A stretch of DNA of 6,201 bases. It comes from Anaerolineae bacterium. GTDB taxonomy: Bacteria; Chloroflexota; Anaerolineae; 4572-78; J111. The position numbers were made by a program, and so were the translations under genes. The stretch lies in assembly GCA_020433835.1 (NCBI GenBank), contig JAGRBY010000437.1, positions 1 through 6,201 on the forward strand. Reading direction: 5' to 3'. This document shows, in pieces, positions 1 to 6,180 of the stretch (positions are counted from its first letter, which is position 1; every line of letters begins with the position of its first letter). The notes under the pieces are model-generated. The model did not search any database. It saw only the letters and a program-made list of their open reading frames with translations, and was not told the origin of the DNA.

Positions 1-1
1 T

Positions 2-2779
2 GAGCCGTTTACCGGCCTGACCGATCCCGCTACCGCCCATCTGTTTGTGGAAACCGTCCGCACCGTGTTGACCACCACCGCAGCCGAAACCACCGTCTGG
101 CGCTCGGCTGATCTCATCCACTCGCCTTATCCGCGCCCCTACCAGCGGGATGCCTTCAGCGTCTTTCAACAAGGCGGCTACCAGGGGCAGGTTATCGAAG
201 CGCCCACCGGCAGCGGCAAAACCTTCATCGGCATGCTCTGTATTCAGGATTGGCTGCGGGCGCTGCACAGGGGGCAGTCAATTTTGGTGGTGGTTCCCAC
301 CAGCAATTACCAACAACAGTGGGCCGGTGAGCTGTGTTATCTGCCCATCGGCTTAAAGTTAACCCCAGAGATTATCTTTGCCGGCTCGCCGATGCAGTTG
401 TACCGCTACGTCATCCACACCGGCGAGCGGCCCGCTCTGGTGTTGACCACGTACGCAGCCCTCTCCCAGTTTGGCTCGCCTTCCGGCAAAGGTGGTTTCG
501 ATGCGGCCTCGATAGAAATGTTTTTGCAGGGCGCTAATATTAAATACGTCATCCTGGATGAAATTCATAAGGTCGTGGAAGATATGCACAGCGTGTCGAC
601 GCAGGTTATCGGCTTGATGATGAGCTGGCTGCGCGACGGCATTCTGCACGGGTTGGTGGGTTTCTCCGGCACAGCCGAGGCTTACCGCCGCCGGTTTGAG
701 GCCCTGGGACTGTCGCTGGATTACACCATTCCTCTCGATGACCTGGTGGCGGCCGGGTTTGTGGCTCCCTTTGCCGAGTTTGGCGTTCCCTTTGCCTACT
801 CCACCCGCGAACGGCGCATCCGCGAACTGCTCGATCGCTACAAAGTGCATCTGCGCGATTACTTCACTCTTCTGGGTCCGATCGGCCTGCGTCGCATGTT
901 CGCCGAGCTGCCTATCGAACAGCGTCGTACCCTTGGTCACGAGGTATTGGGCATGTATCGGGGCCGCAAAGATTGGCAGAGTGCGCTCGACAAACGCTTT
1001 GCCCAGTGGGAGTCGGGCAGCCCGGATGCGCTGGCCATCACCGAACTCCGGTTGGTAACCATCCTGCAAATCGCCCACGGCTGGAGCGATGCCGATTTGG
1101 TCGCCCAAACCGGGGCCGACGTGGTTGAGTTTGAACATGTGCAAGATGCGCTGAACACGATCCGGTATGAATTACTGACGCTGGTCTACCTGCCCAAAAC
1201 GCTGACCCGACTGCAAGCCAGAGTCTTCACCCTCACCCTTGATGCCGAGGCACTGCGCCGTCTACCGGAGACCACCCGCAGCTCGGCCCGTACCGAAGCC
1301 GCTAAAGATTTGCTGGCGACAACGATCGCCGGTCTGTATGACGGCCTGAGCGACTGGTATATGCGTATGGGCGAGGGCCGGGTGGAAACCATTAAAGCCG
1401 TCATCGAGGCTGAAAGTCGGGTCCGTCCGGTGAGCGGCAAAATTGTGTTCGATACCGGGCGGCGCATTCGCTGGCAAGAGGGTGCGGCGATGCCCGGCTA
1501 TCAGGGCGTCGGCGGGCTGTTTGCTGAAATGCTGGGCGACCCGCGCTTCACCGTATTGGCCGCCTTATCCAACGAGATGTACCTGACCTATGATGAGAAC
1601 GATCCGGTCACCGAACACATTGCCGGTTTCATCGAAACCAAATTGATGCACGGCAACGCCAGCGAAGCCATTTTTGGGCTGGCGACGCAGGGATTGGATT
1701 TGCTCGATGAGACGATTACGGTTCTATACGATAGCTTTAATCAGCTTATTGGCGATTATATACCTTTGCTGCGCAACATCCACACCGCCCGCCCCGGTGA
1801 CTTTAACCGTCGCGTGCTTAAGCCTATGCGCCGCCGGATAAAGCGGCTTAAGTTGGATGAGACGGTTGAGCCGCGGCTGCTGGCCCGACTTGATCGGCGC
1901 AACGTTAACCTGCAAACCCTGGAGCAAACCTTTTTCGACTACGCCATATTAGCGCGAACTTTTCGGCAGGCTCGCGTGGCGGAACTGGAGCAGGTGAGCG
2001 GCGCACGCCAAAAGTTCTTTGTGGTGCCGATGCCCGGCAACAGCCATCGCAAACAGTTGATGTACGATCTAACCGCCCGCATTGTGGATGCCGACGAAGT
2101 GCCGGTCAACTTTGTCATTGTTTCCAACTGGGCACGCACCGGTTGGAATGTGATTTCGCCTAACCTGCTGATCGACGCCACGGCCACCCGCAATGTAACT
2201 GCCTGGCAGCAGCTGATCGGCCGGGCCATTCGCGCTCGCCGCACCTGGAGCAACGACTGTTATCGGCTGCTAACGCTGCTCATCGGCCATCACCTGCCCT
2301 CGGATACCGGGCACGCTCCCACCCCAGCCATCGCCGTTAATAGCGATGGCTCACTGGATCAGAATCTACGCGAGCTGCTGGCGGAAATCGCCCCGCCTGA
2401 TCTACACGAGACAGCCATCAACGGCAGCATGGCAGATCTAACGGACGAGGATCGCCGCCGGTTGGCCTTGGCTCTGGCCCAAAAGCGAAACAAGGTAACC
2501 CACATTTACGAGTTGGTGAAAGCGTACGGCAGCGACATTCAGCTTGAGTATAACCGAACGGAAAAAGTGTGGCAGCGGCGAGCAGCCATTGCCGCCAAAC
2601 ACGCCCAGGAAGTTTCGACACATCCCTTTACCGGCGCAAGAGTAGCCGGCGATGCCCACGCCCCTTTTCTGTACGTTACAGACCCACGCACCGATTTGCC
2701 GGAGCGCTTGCAAAGCCACCTGGAAGAAGCATTGCCCGGCTGTGATGACATCATTATTAATGGTTGGCTAGGAGAATAA
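2..2779 (+). CDS. Large DEAH-type SF2 helicase with long inter-RecA insertion (5' end outside window)
   Basis: Predicted ATP-dependent nucleic-acid helicase or translocase of superfamily 2. Numbering from the GTG at 47: a Q-like element with Y28 and Q33 (PRPYQ), Walker A APTGSGKT at 52-59, motif Ia around VVVPT (81-85), TTY at 134-136, Walker B DEIH at 171-174, and motif III SGT at 208-210. The second RecA half carries a motif-V-like ARTGWN at about 696-701 and motif VI QLIGRAIR at 722-729. Between them, about residues 240-650, lies a large Leu/Arg-rich, mainly helical region I do not recognise. A further tail of about 170 residues follows motif VI. The frame is open back to base 2 (15 more codons) and the GTG at 47 has no Shine-Dalgarno, so the gene probably begins upstream and the true N-terminus is unseen. 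The stop is 7 nt before the next gene. The helicase class is secure; the role (repair, defence or RNA) cannot be told from this window. Confidence 0.9.
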   Translation, partial: EPFTGLTDPATAHLFVETVRTVLTTTAAETTVWRSADLIHSPYPRPYQRDAFSVFQQGGYQGQVIEAPTGSGKTFIGMLCIQDWLRALHRGQSILVVVPTSNYQQQWAGELCYLPIGLKLTPEIIFAGSPMQLYRYVIHTGERPALVLTTYAALSQFGSPSGKGGFDAASIEMFLQGANIKYVILDEIHKVVEDMHSVSTQVIGLMMSWLRDGILHGLVGFSGTAEAYRRRFEALGLSLDYTIPLDDLVAAGFVAPFAEFGVPFAYSTRERRIRELLDRYKVHLRDYFTLLGPIGLRRMFAELPIEQRRTLGHEVLGMYRGRKDWQSALDKRFAQWESGSPDALAITELRLVTILQIAHGWSDADLVAQTGADVVEFEHVQDALNTIRYELLTLVYLPKTLTRLQARVFTLTLDAEALRRLPETTRSSARTEAAKDLLATTIAGLYDGLSDWYMRMGEGRVETIKAVIEAESRVRPVSGKIVFDTGRRIRWQEGAAMPGYQGVGGLFAEMLGDPRFTVLAALSNEMYLTYDENDPVTEHIAGFIETKLMHGNASEAIFGLATQGLDLLDETITVLYDSFNQLIGDYIPLLRNIHTARPGDFNRRVLKPMRRRIKRLKLDETVEPRLLARLDRRNVNLQTLEQTFFDYAILARTFRQARVAELEQVSGARQKFFVVPMPGNSHRKQLMYDLTARIVDADEVPVNFVIVSNWARTGWNVISPNLLIDATATRNVTAWQQLIGRAIRARRTWSNDCYRLLTLLIGHHLPSDTGHAPTPAIAVNSDGSLDQNLRELLAEIAPPDLHETAINGSMADLTDEDRRRLALALAQKRNKVTHIYELVKAYGSDIQLEYNRTEKVWQRRAAIAAKHAQEVSTHPFTGARVAGDAHAPFLYVTDPRTDLPERLQSHLEEALPGCDDIIINGWLGE

Positions 2780-2786
2780 ATATTTT

Positions 2787-3074
2787 ATGATAAAGTCTAA
2801 GGCGATCAACAACCTCCCCATCACGCTTGTAATCGTTTACCTGGTTCTTGTAATCCTCAGCATCATCCCCATCTTTACCAGCGACGATGCGCTGTCCGGT
2901 ATCTTCGCGGTGATTTTGACCGCACCGTGGAGCGCTTTGTTCGGTAACTTACTGCCGAGTTCCGTGTTCGACAATACAGCGAGAGGATTGCTCTTGATTA
3001 TTATTGGCGCAATCATTAATGCCGCTTTGCTCTACGCTTTCGTTCGGTGGCTTGTTAGGCAATTTGAGGCCTAG
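2787..3074 (+). CDS. Small three-segment membrane protein, possibly SCO4225-like
   Basis: Protein of 95 residues with three hydrophobic stretches: about 11-30, 37-57 (interrupted by APWS at 46-49) and 67-90. A basic N-terminus (MIKSK) and an RWLVRQ tail suggest an inner-membrane protein with little soluble mass. The TAPWSALFG and INAALLYAF segments recall the small uncharacterised SCO4225-type membrane proteins, but that is from memory and weak. The start is supported by AGGAGA at 2770-2775, which lies inside the last codons of the helicase gene; the gap between the genes is only 7 nt. This points to one transcript and possibly coupled translation with the helicase. The function is unknown. 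The next gene is 131 nt away and has its own ribosome-binding site. Confidence 0.75.
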   Translation: MIKSKAINNLPITLVIVYLVLVILSIIPIFTSDDALSGIFAVILTAPWSALFGNLLPSSVFDNTARGLLLIIIGAIINAALLYAFVRWLVRQFEA

Positions 3075-3129
3075 CTGCTGATGACGAGATACGGACGTGG
3101 TGAAAAAAGGCTAAACCAATCGGTAGCAA

Positions 3130-3163
3130 CAGGGGTTGAATTATTACATCCCCTGAAGATTAT
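3130..3163 (+). promoter_or_regulatory. Possible promoter with overlapping dyad upstream of the SRPBCC gene
   Basis: TTGAAT (3136-3141) and GATTAT (3158-3163) are 16 nt apart and each match 4 of 6 bases of the sigma-70 consensus. A 6-bp inverted repeat, CAGGGG (3130-3135) and CCCCTG (3150-3155), brackets the -35 box and spacer, as an operator might. Both signals are weak and could be chance. The placement, 43 nt before the ATG of the SRPBCC gene and after a 131-nt gap, is what makes them worth recording. Confidence 0.25.
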
Positions 3164-3205
3164 TCAAGTGGACAAGATGTAACTGTCAAATAAGGAGAAA
3201 GTATA

Positions 3206-3655
3206 ATGCCAAAATTTGAACGTCAGGTGGAAATTGAGGCTCCGGTGGAAACCGTTTGGGCGATTATCACCAACCCCCAACAGTGGCCCTTCTGGTTTCC
3301 GGGGATCGAAGCGGTCTCTAACGTGAGTGAGGTTAAGCCGGGGAGTACCTTCCAATGGCAGGACGAAGGTCGAACCGGGGTTGGTTCGATTGTCAGCCTT
3401 GAGCCTCATGAACGGCTGGAGGTTATGACTCAAATGGGCGACGATAAAGACTCTCACCTTTTTGAGCTGAAACCGGACCGGGGGTTCCTGGGCCTTGGCG
3501 GCTCGCATGGATGCCGGGTGGACTATACACTGGACACCCTGATGGGCGGTGGTATTTTGGCCCAATTCCTGGCCGGAGGAAATCCAAAAGACACGCTCAA
3601 GGTCAAAAAGGCACTGGACAGTTTGAAGGATCTGGTAGAAGGCCAGGGGCGCTAG
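3206..3655 (+). CDS. SRPBCC superfamily protein (polyketide cyclase/START-like fold)
   Basis: Small cytosolic protein of 149 residues, the normal size for a single SRPBCC (Bet v 1/START-like) domain, which forms a hydrophobic cavity for lipids, polyketides or other small ligands. The N-terminus has the family signature: a first beta strand ending in IEAP (10-13), then VETVWAIITNPQQWPFWFPG (14-33), where a helix leads into the W/P-rich turn. Strands with G59, G61 (TGVGS) and the CRVDYTLD run (103-110) follow. The C-terminal helix of the fold is at about 127-145 (PKDTLKVKKALDSLKDLVE). The start is well supported by AAGGAGA at 3192-3198, 7 nt before the ATG. No catalytic residues can be assigned, so the ligand and reaction are unknown. 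Gaps of 131 and 114 nt suggest it is transcribed alone or loosely with its neighbours. Confidence 0.85.
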   Translation: MPKFERQVEIEAPVETVWAIITNPQQWPFWFPGIEAVSNVSEVKPGSTFQWQDEGRTGVGSIVSLEPHERLEVMTQMGDDKDSHLFELKPDRGFLGLGGSHGCRVDYTLDTLMGGGILAQFLAGGNPKDTLKVKKALDSLKDLVEGQGR

Positions 3656-3769
3656 AGCGCCACCATGGGTAGGGTAGATACGGTAGAGACCGATACATAG
3701 GACAGTTTCGGCTTTATCGCCACACAAAGACTATTTTTCACTATCTATCAAAAGTTAAAGGAGCTAGAA

Positions 3770-4015
3770 ATGGGTTTCATTGCGACCATTGTTGTTGGTT
3801 TAATTGCCGGTTGGTTGGCCTCGCTCATTATGAAAACCGGTACGGGCCTCATTGGTGATATCATTATTGGGATCATTGGCGGCTTTCTCGGTGGCCTCCT
3901 ATCGCAGTTGTTGCTGGGCGTCAACCTGATGAGCGGTATCAATGTGACCAGTATAATCGTAGCCTTGATCGGTGCCGTCGTTCTACTGGCTATTGTCAAA
4001 GTAATCCGCCGTTGA
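3770..4015 (+). CDS. GlsB/YeaQ/YmgE family stress-response membrane protein
   Basis: Protein of 81 residues, the usual size of this family of tiny inner-membrane proteins, which are often induced by stress or stationary phase and are linked to Asp23/Gls24 envelope-stress proteins in Gram-positives. Three hydrophobic segments are visible: about 2-20, 27-49 and 58-78. The second carries the glycine-rich family signature GLIGDIIIGIIGGFLGG (26-42), and the first has the typical GLIAGWLASLIMK (10-22). The tail KVIRR is basic. AAAGGAG at 3757-3763, 6 nt before the ATG, fixes the start. The gene is followed 15 nt later by a strong inverted repeat with a T-run, so its transcript probably ends there. 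The molecular function of the family is not well defined. Confidence 0.9.
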   Translation: MGFIATIVVGLIAGWLASLIMKTGTGLIGDIIIGIIGGFLGGLLSQLLLGVNLMSGINVTSIIVALIGAVVLLAIVKVIRR

Positions 4016-4030
4016 TGTAACACTTTCTAT

Positions 4031-4106
4031 AATCAGTAGACCGCACCAACCTAAATAGATCGAGAGAGATGGTAGCGAAGCGTTCAATTGCGGTCTACTG
4101 ATTTTT
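4031..4106 (+). terminator. Long-loop Rho-independent terminator (15-bp perfect inverted repeat plus T5)
   Basis: AATCAGTAGACCGCA (4031-4045) is perfectly complementary to TGCGGTCTACTGATT (4089-4103), and the second arm runs into five T's (4102-4106). Position just after the GlsB-like gene and the T-run on the + strand fit intrinsic termination of that transcript. The 43-nt loop is unusually long. It may fold further, for example CCA (4046-4048) with TGG (4070-4072), plus the mini-hairpin GCGAAGC at 4075-4081. The T-run is absent on the other side, so it is directional. Confidence 0.65.
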
Positions 4107-4219
4107 GTTATATTTTCATAATGACTATACTCAGAGCAAGAAGATAGACATATGATCACCAAAAGGCCTACTCAACGGTCAATTGACCAAAGCAAAAGCA
4201 TGGATCGTGACAATATTCG

Positions 4220-4996
4220 ATGTCTCCAGGAAAAACCCCCTTATCTTCAACTCCATACTACGACGAACTTCGCGAGGCGATGGCGTTGGCCGGCTGTCCG
4301 GTGTGCCGGCTGTTGGATCAGACCGCCAATGTGCAAATTGACTCCGTGCTGTGGGAAATGGTCAATGTCCCCGCCTTTCAGGAAGAATTTCAGCGGTCAC
4401 GCGGCTACTGCCGTCATCACAGCTGGATGATGGTGCGCGGCGGAGCCGCTTTAGGCATTTCAATTTTGATGCAGTCCGTGTTTGATGTCTTGCTGGAGAC
4501 GCTCGACCAGTATGACAATGATACATCCGGGCATAGCTTCCAACAGCTACGCCACGCATTGGGCTTTTCCCCCGGTGGTCGAGTAGAGCGACTCATTACG
4601 CATCTTTCTCCCCAGTCCGAATGCCCTATCTGTCTTATTTTGAAACCGATTGAAAGCGGCTATATAAGCACGCTTCTCAGTCATCTGGTTAACGATGATG
4701 CCTTGAGAGAAATCTACCAACAGTCTCATGGTTTGTGTCTAGCCCATCTACAGCAAGGGATACAGTCTGCCGGGTCGGGCAAATCTCTGGACGCTTTGCT
4801 GGCGGCCCAACGCCATATCTGGCAGCACCTCAAAGGTCAGCTTGCTGAATTCATTCGAAAAAATGATTATCGATTCAGCAAAGAACCTGTCGGCATCGAG
4901 GGTGATGCCTGGCAGCGTGCTCTTGAGGCCCTCTATGGAGCACCACCCCAACCCCCCGGCCTGGGCAGAGGGCTAACCTCTGATGTAAAGTGTTAG
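4220..4996 (+). CDS. Double CPxC/CxxH putative metal-binding protein (DUF6062-like)
   Basis: Soluble protein of 258 residues built from two related halves. Repeat 1 has C26-P-V-C29 and C64-R-H-H67; repeat 2 has C135-P-I-C138 and C173-L-A-H176. In both, exactly 34 residues separate the CPxC and CxxH pairs, and the intervening sequence is similar (SVLWEMVNVPAFQEEF versus TLLSHLVNDDALREIY). Each Cys3His set could bind zinc. The pattern resembles the uncharacterised DUF6062 family; no function is established, so none is assigned. The ATG at 4220 has no clear Shine-Dalgarno, but an in-frame TGA at 4208-4210 excludes an earlier start, and the conserved part begins soon after it (YYDELREAMA, 13-22). 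The Pro/Gly-rich tail (241-252) looks non-conserved. It is flanked by the terminator upstream and a 140-nt gap downstream, so probably monocistronic. Confidence 0.75.
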   Translation: MSPGKTPLSSTPYYDELREAMALAGCPVCRLLDQTANVQIDSVLWEMVNVPAFQEEFQRSRGYCRHHSWMMVRGGAALGISILMQSVFDVLLETLDQYDNDTSGHSFQQLRHALGFSPGGRVERLITHLSPQSECPICLILKPIESGYISTLLSHLVNDDALREIYQQSHGLCLAHLQQGIQSAGSGKSLDALLAAQRHIWQHLKGQLAEFIRKNDYRFSKEPVGIEGDAWQRALEALYGAPPQPPGLGRGLTSDVKC

Positions 4997-5042
4997 TATC
5001 CGTTTCAAAACAAACAAGGTATTTCAGAAGCCTTTCAGTGGT

Positions 5043-5073
5043 AGGGCTGTAAATTAATTCCTCATGTAGCCCT
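5043..5073. other. Weak hairpin in the 140-nt gap before the YihY-family gene
   Basis: AGGGCT (5043-5048) pairs with AGCCCT (5068-5073), extendable by one G-U pair, around a loop of about 19 nt. No T-run follows, so it is not a standard intrinsic terminator. It lies between two genes and could be a weak termination or regulatory structure, or chance. Apart from this and the downstream ribosome-binding site, I see nothing definite in 4997-5136. Confidence 0.2.
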
Positions 5074-5136
5074 CGAATAAATTCAATGACGACAAGCTTT
5101 CAGTTTGCGTAGTTATAGCCTTAGGAGAGAGATTGT

Positions 5137-6057
5137 ATGAGTTTGCTAAGCAAATTAAAAAATCTAGGTATGGACACCATAACCTATTACAACGAGAGTC
5201 TCCCGTCCCGCTCAGCCGCAGCGCTGGCCTATCGGGCTGTTTTCTCGCTGGCGCCGTTACTATTAATTGCCACCATGGTTCTGGGCATTTTTGTTGGCCA
5301 GGAGGCCGCCCAAGATGAAATCAACGCGGCTTTAGAACGGGTACTAACCGACGAGTCGGCGGCGATGGTTGAAGACTCAGTGCAATCCATCTTTCAACAA
5401 ACCGGTACCGGAATTACGCTCACTTCGTTGCTTGGACTGGCGCTTTTAGCTTATGGGGCATCGGCCTTGTTTAAGGAGCTAAAGATTGCTCTCCATGCGG
5501 TTTGGGGTTTGCCGCCTGCCCCCAAAAAGGGCCTCAAGGCGAATATCATCTCGCAAGTGACGGCAGTTGTCATGGTGTTGATGATCGGCTTCTTTTTTCT
5601 GCTGTTGATTGTAATTAACCTGGTTATCTCACTGCTGGACAGCTATATTTTTTATGGCGAACTGGGCGTATTGCAATGGGGTAGCTTTTTGGGCACCATC
5701 CTGGTTGTGGCGCTGCTTATCGGCTTGTTGTACCGAGTAATACCGGATATAACCCTGCCCTGGTCTGATCTGTGGGTGGGCGCGCTGGTGACAACGATTC
5801 TTATGATGATCGGCATCTGGGGCATCAAGTTCTATTTAACGCACAGCAATGTCGGATCGGCAGCCGGTACGGCCGGGGCTTTGATCATCATGCTGTTGGG
5901 CATCTATTACGCCGCCCAGGTGTTTTTGTTGGGAGCCAGCTTTGTCGCAGGCTATACCAAAAACTTTGGCTCAGAGAGAGCGTTGCAGGTATTGGCGATG
6001 TTTACCACCGCAAAAGTAGAATCGGGCAGTCAAGAAACGTTAGAAAGTGTTTCCTAA
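5137..6057 (+). CDS. YihY/virulence factor BrkB family membrane protein
   Basis: Polytopic inner-membrane protein of 306 residues, typical of the YihY/BrkB (formerly 'ribonuclease BN') family; the RNase label is a historical mis-assignment, and the real function, perhaps transport, is not settled. The N-terminus shows the family hallmark SLPSRSAAALAYRAVFSLAP (21-40), leading into the first membrane segment. Hydrophobic segments are about 34-53, 93-113, 138-168, 183-200, 212-230 and 245-270. Other typical elements are FKELKIALHAVWG (112-124), the RVIPDITLPWSDLWVGAL stretch (200-217) and GSAAGTAGALIIMLLGIYYAAQ (240-261). AGGAGAGA at 5123-5130, 6 nt before the ATG, supports the start. A hydrophilic tail of about 30 residues ends in the cytoplasm. 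The frame is intact and full length. It has no obvious functional tie to its upstream neighbour. Confidence 0.9.
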   Translation: MSLLSKLKNLGMDTITYYNESLPSRSAAALAYRAVFSLAPLLLIATMVLGIFVGQEAAQDEINAALERVLTDESAAMVEDSVQSIFQQTGTGITLTSLLGLALLAYGASALFKELKIALHAVWGLPPAPKKGLKANIISQVTAVVMVLMIGFFFLLLIVINLVISLLDSYIFYGELGVLQWGSFLGTILVVALLIGLLYRVIPDITLPWSDLWVGALVTTILMMIGIWGIKFYLTHSNVGSAAGTAGALIIMLLGIYYAAQVFLLGASFVAGYTKNFGSERALQVLAMFTTAKVESGSQETLESVS

Positions 6058-6093
6058 CTCTGCTCGTTCTCATTTTCCCCTGCCGCTAACGCG

Positions 6094-6133
6094 ACTCCCC
6101 GCTCCCTAAGGGAGAGGGGTTGGGGGTGAGGGG
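6094..6133 (+). repeat. Palindromic G-run-rich intergenic element with quadruplex potential
   Basis: CCCC-G-CTCCCT (6097-6107) and AGGGAG-A-GGGG (6109-6119) form an inverted repeat with one mismatch around A6108. Four G-runs follow in close order: GGG (6110-6112), GGGG (6116-6119), GGGGG (6122-6126) and GGGG (6130-6133), with spacers of 3, 2 and 3 nt. This satisfies the usual G-quadruplex pattern. From memory, elements of this kind (CTCCCT hairpin next to runs like CACCCCCAACCCC) are scattered between genes in several bacterial genomes, including Chloroflexota; only one full copy is in the window. It starts 37 nt after the YihY-family stop and might also act in transcript ending, although only TTATTTT (6134-6140) follows. 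Confidence 0.55.
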
Positions 6134-6180
6134 TTATTTTCAGAGAAGATGTAAAATGTCCAGCATCGAGTAAGCACGCC

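Noticed and set aside
359..1144. Open frame of 261 codons on the minus strand
   Set aside because: It is fully antisense to the helicase region that encodes motifs Ic to III, and its protein shows no recognisable domain. A codon-bias shadow is the simplest reading.
3648..3661. Palindrome GGCGCT-AG-AGCGCC at the SRPBCC stop codon, considered as a terminator
   Set aside because: The stem is only about 5-6 bp with a minimal loop and no T-run follows; the sequence continues CACCATGGG.
3164..3727. Open frame of 187 codons on the minus strand
   Set aside because: It covers the whole SRPBCC gene in antisense. The + strand gene has a clear family signature and a good ribosome-binding site, so the minus frame is a shadow.
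4031..4103. The 15-bp inverted repeat considered as ends of a small mobile element
   Set aside because: No flanking target duplication could be seen, and the T-run and position after a gene end fit a terminator better. Genome-wide copies would reopen this.
4152..4430. Open frame of 92 codons as a gene of its own
   Set aside because: Most of it is an out-of-frame reading of the double-CPxC gene, giving a Trp/Arg/Cys-rich protein typical of wrong-frame translation. Only the upstream leader part is kept as a finding.
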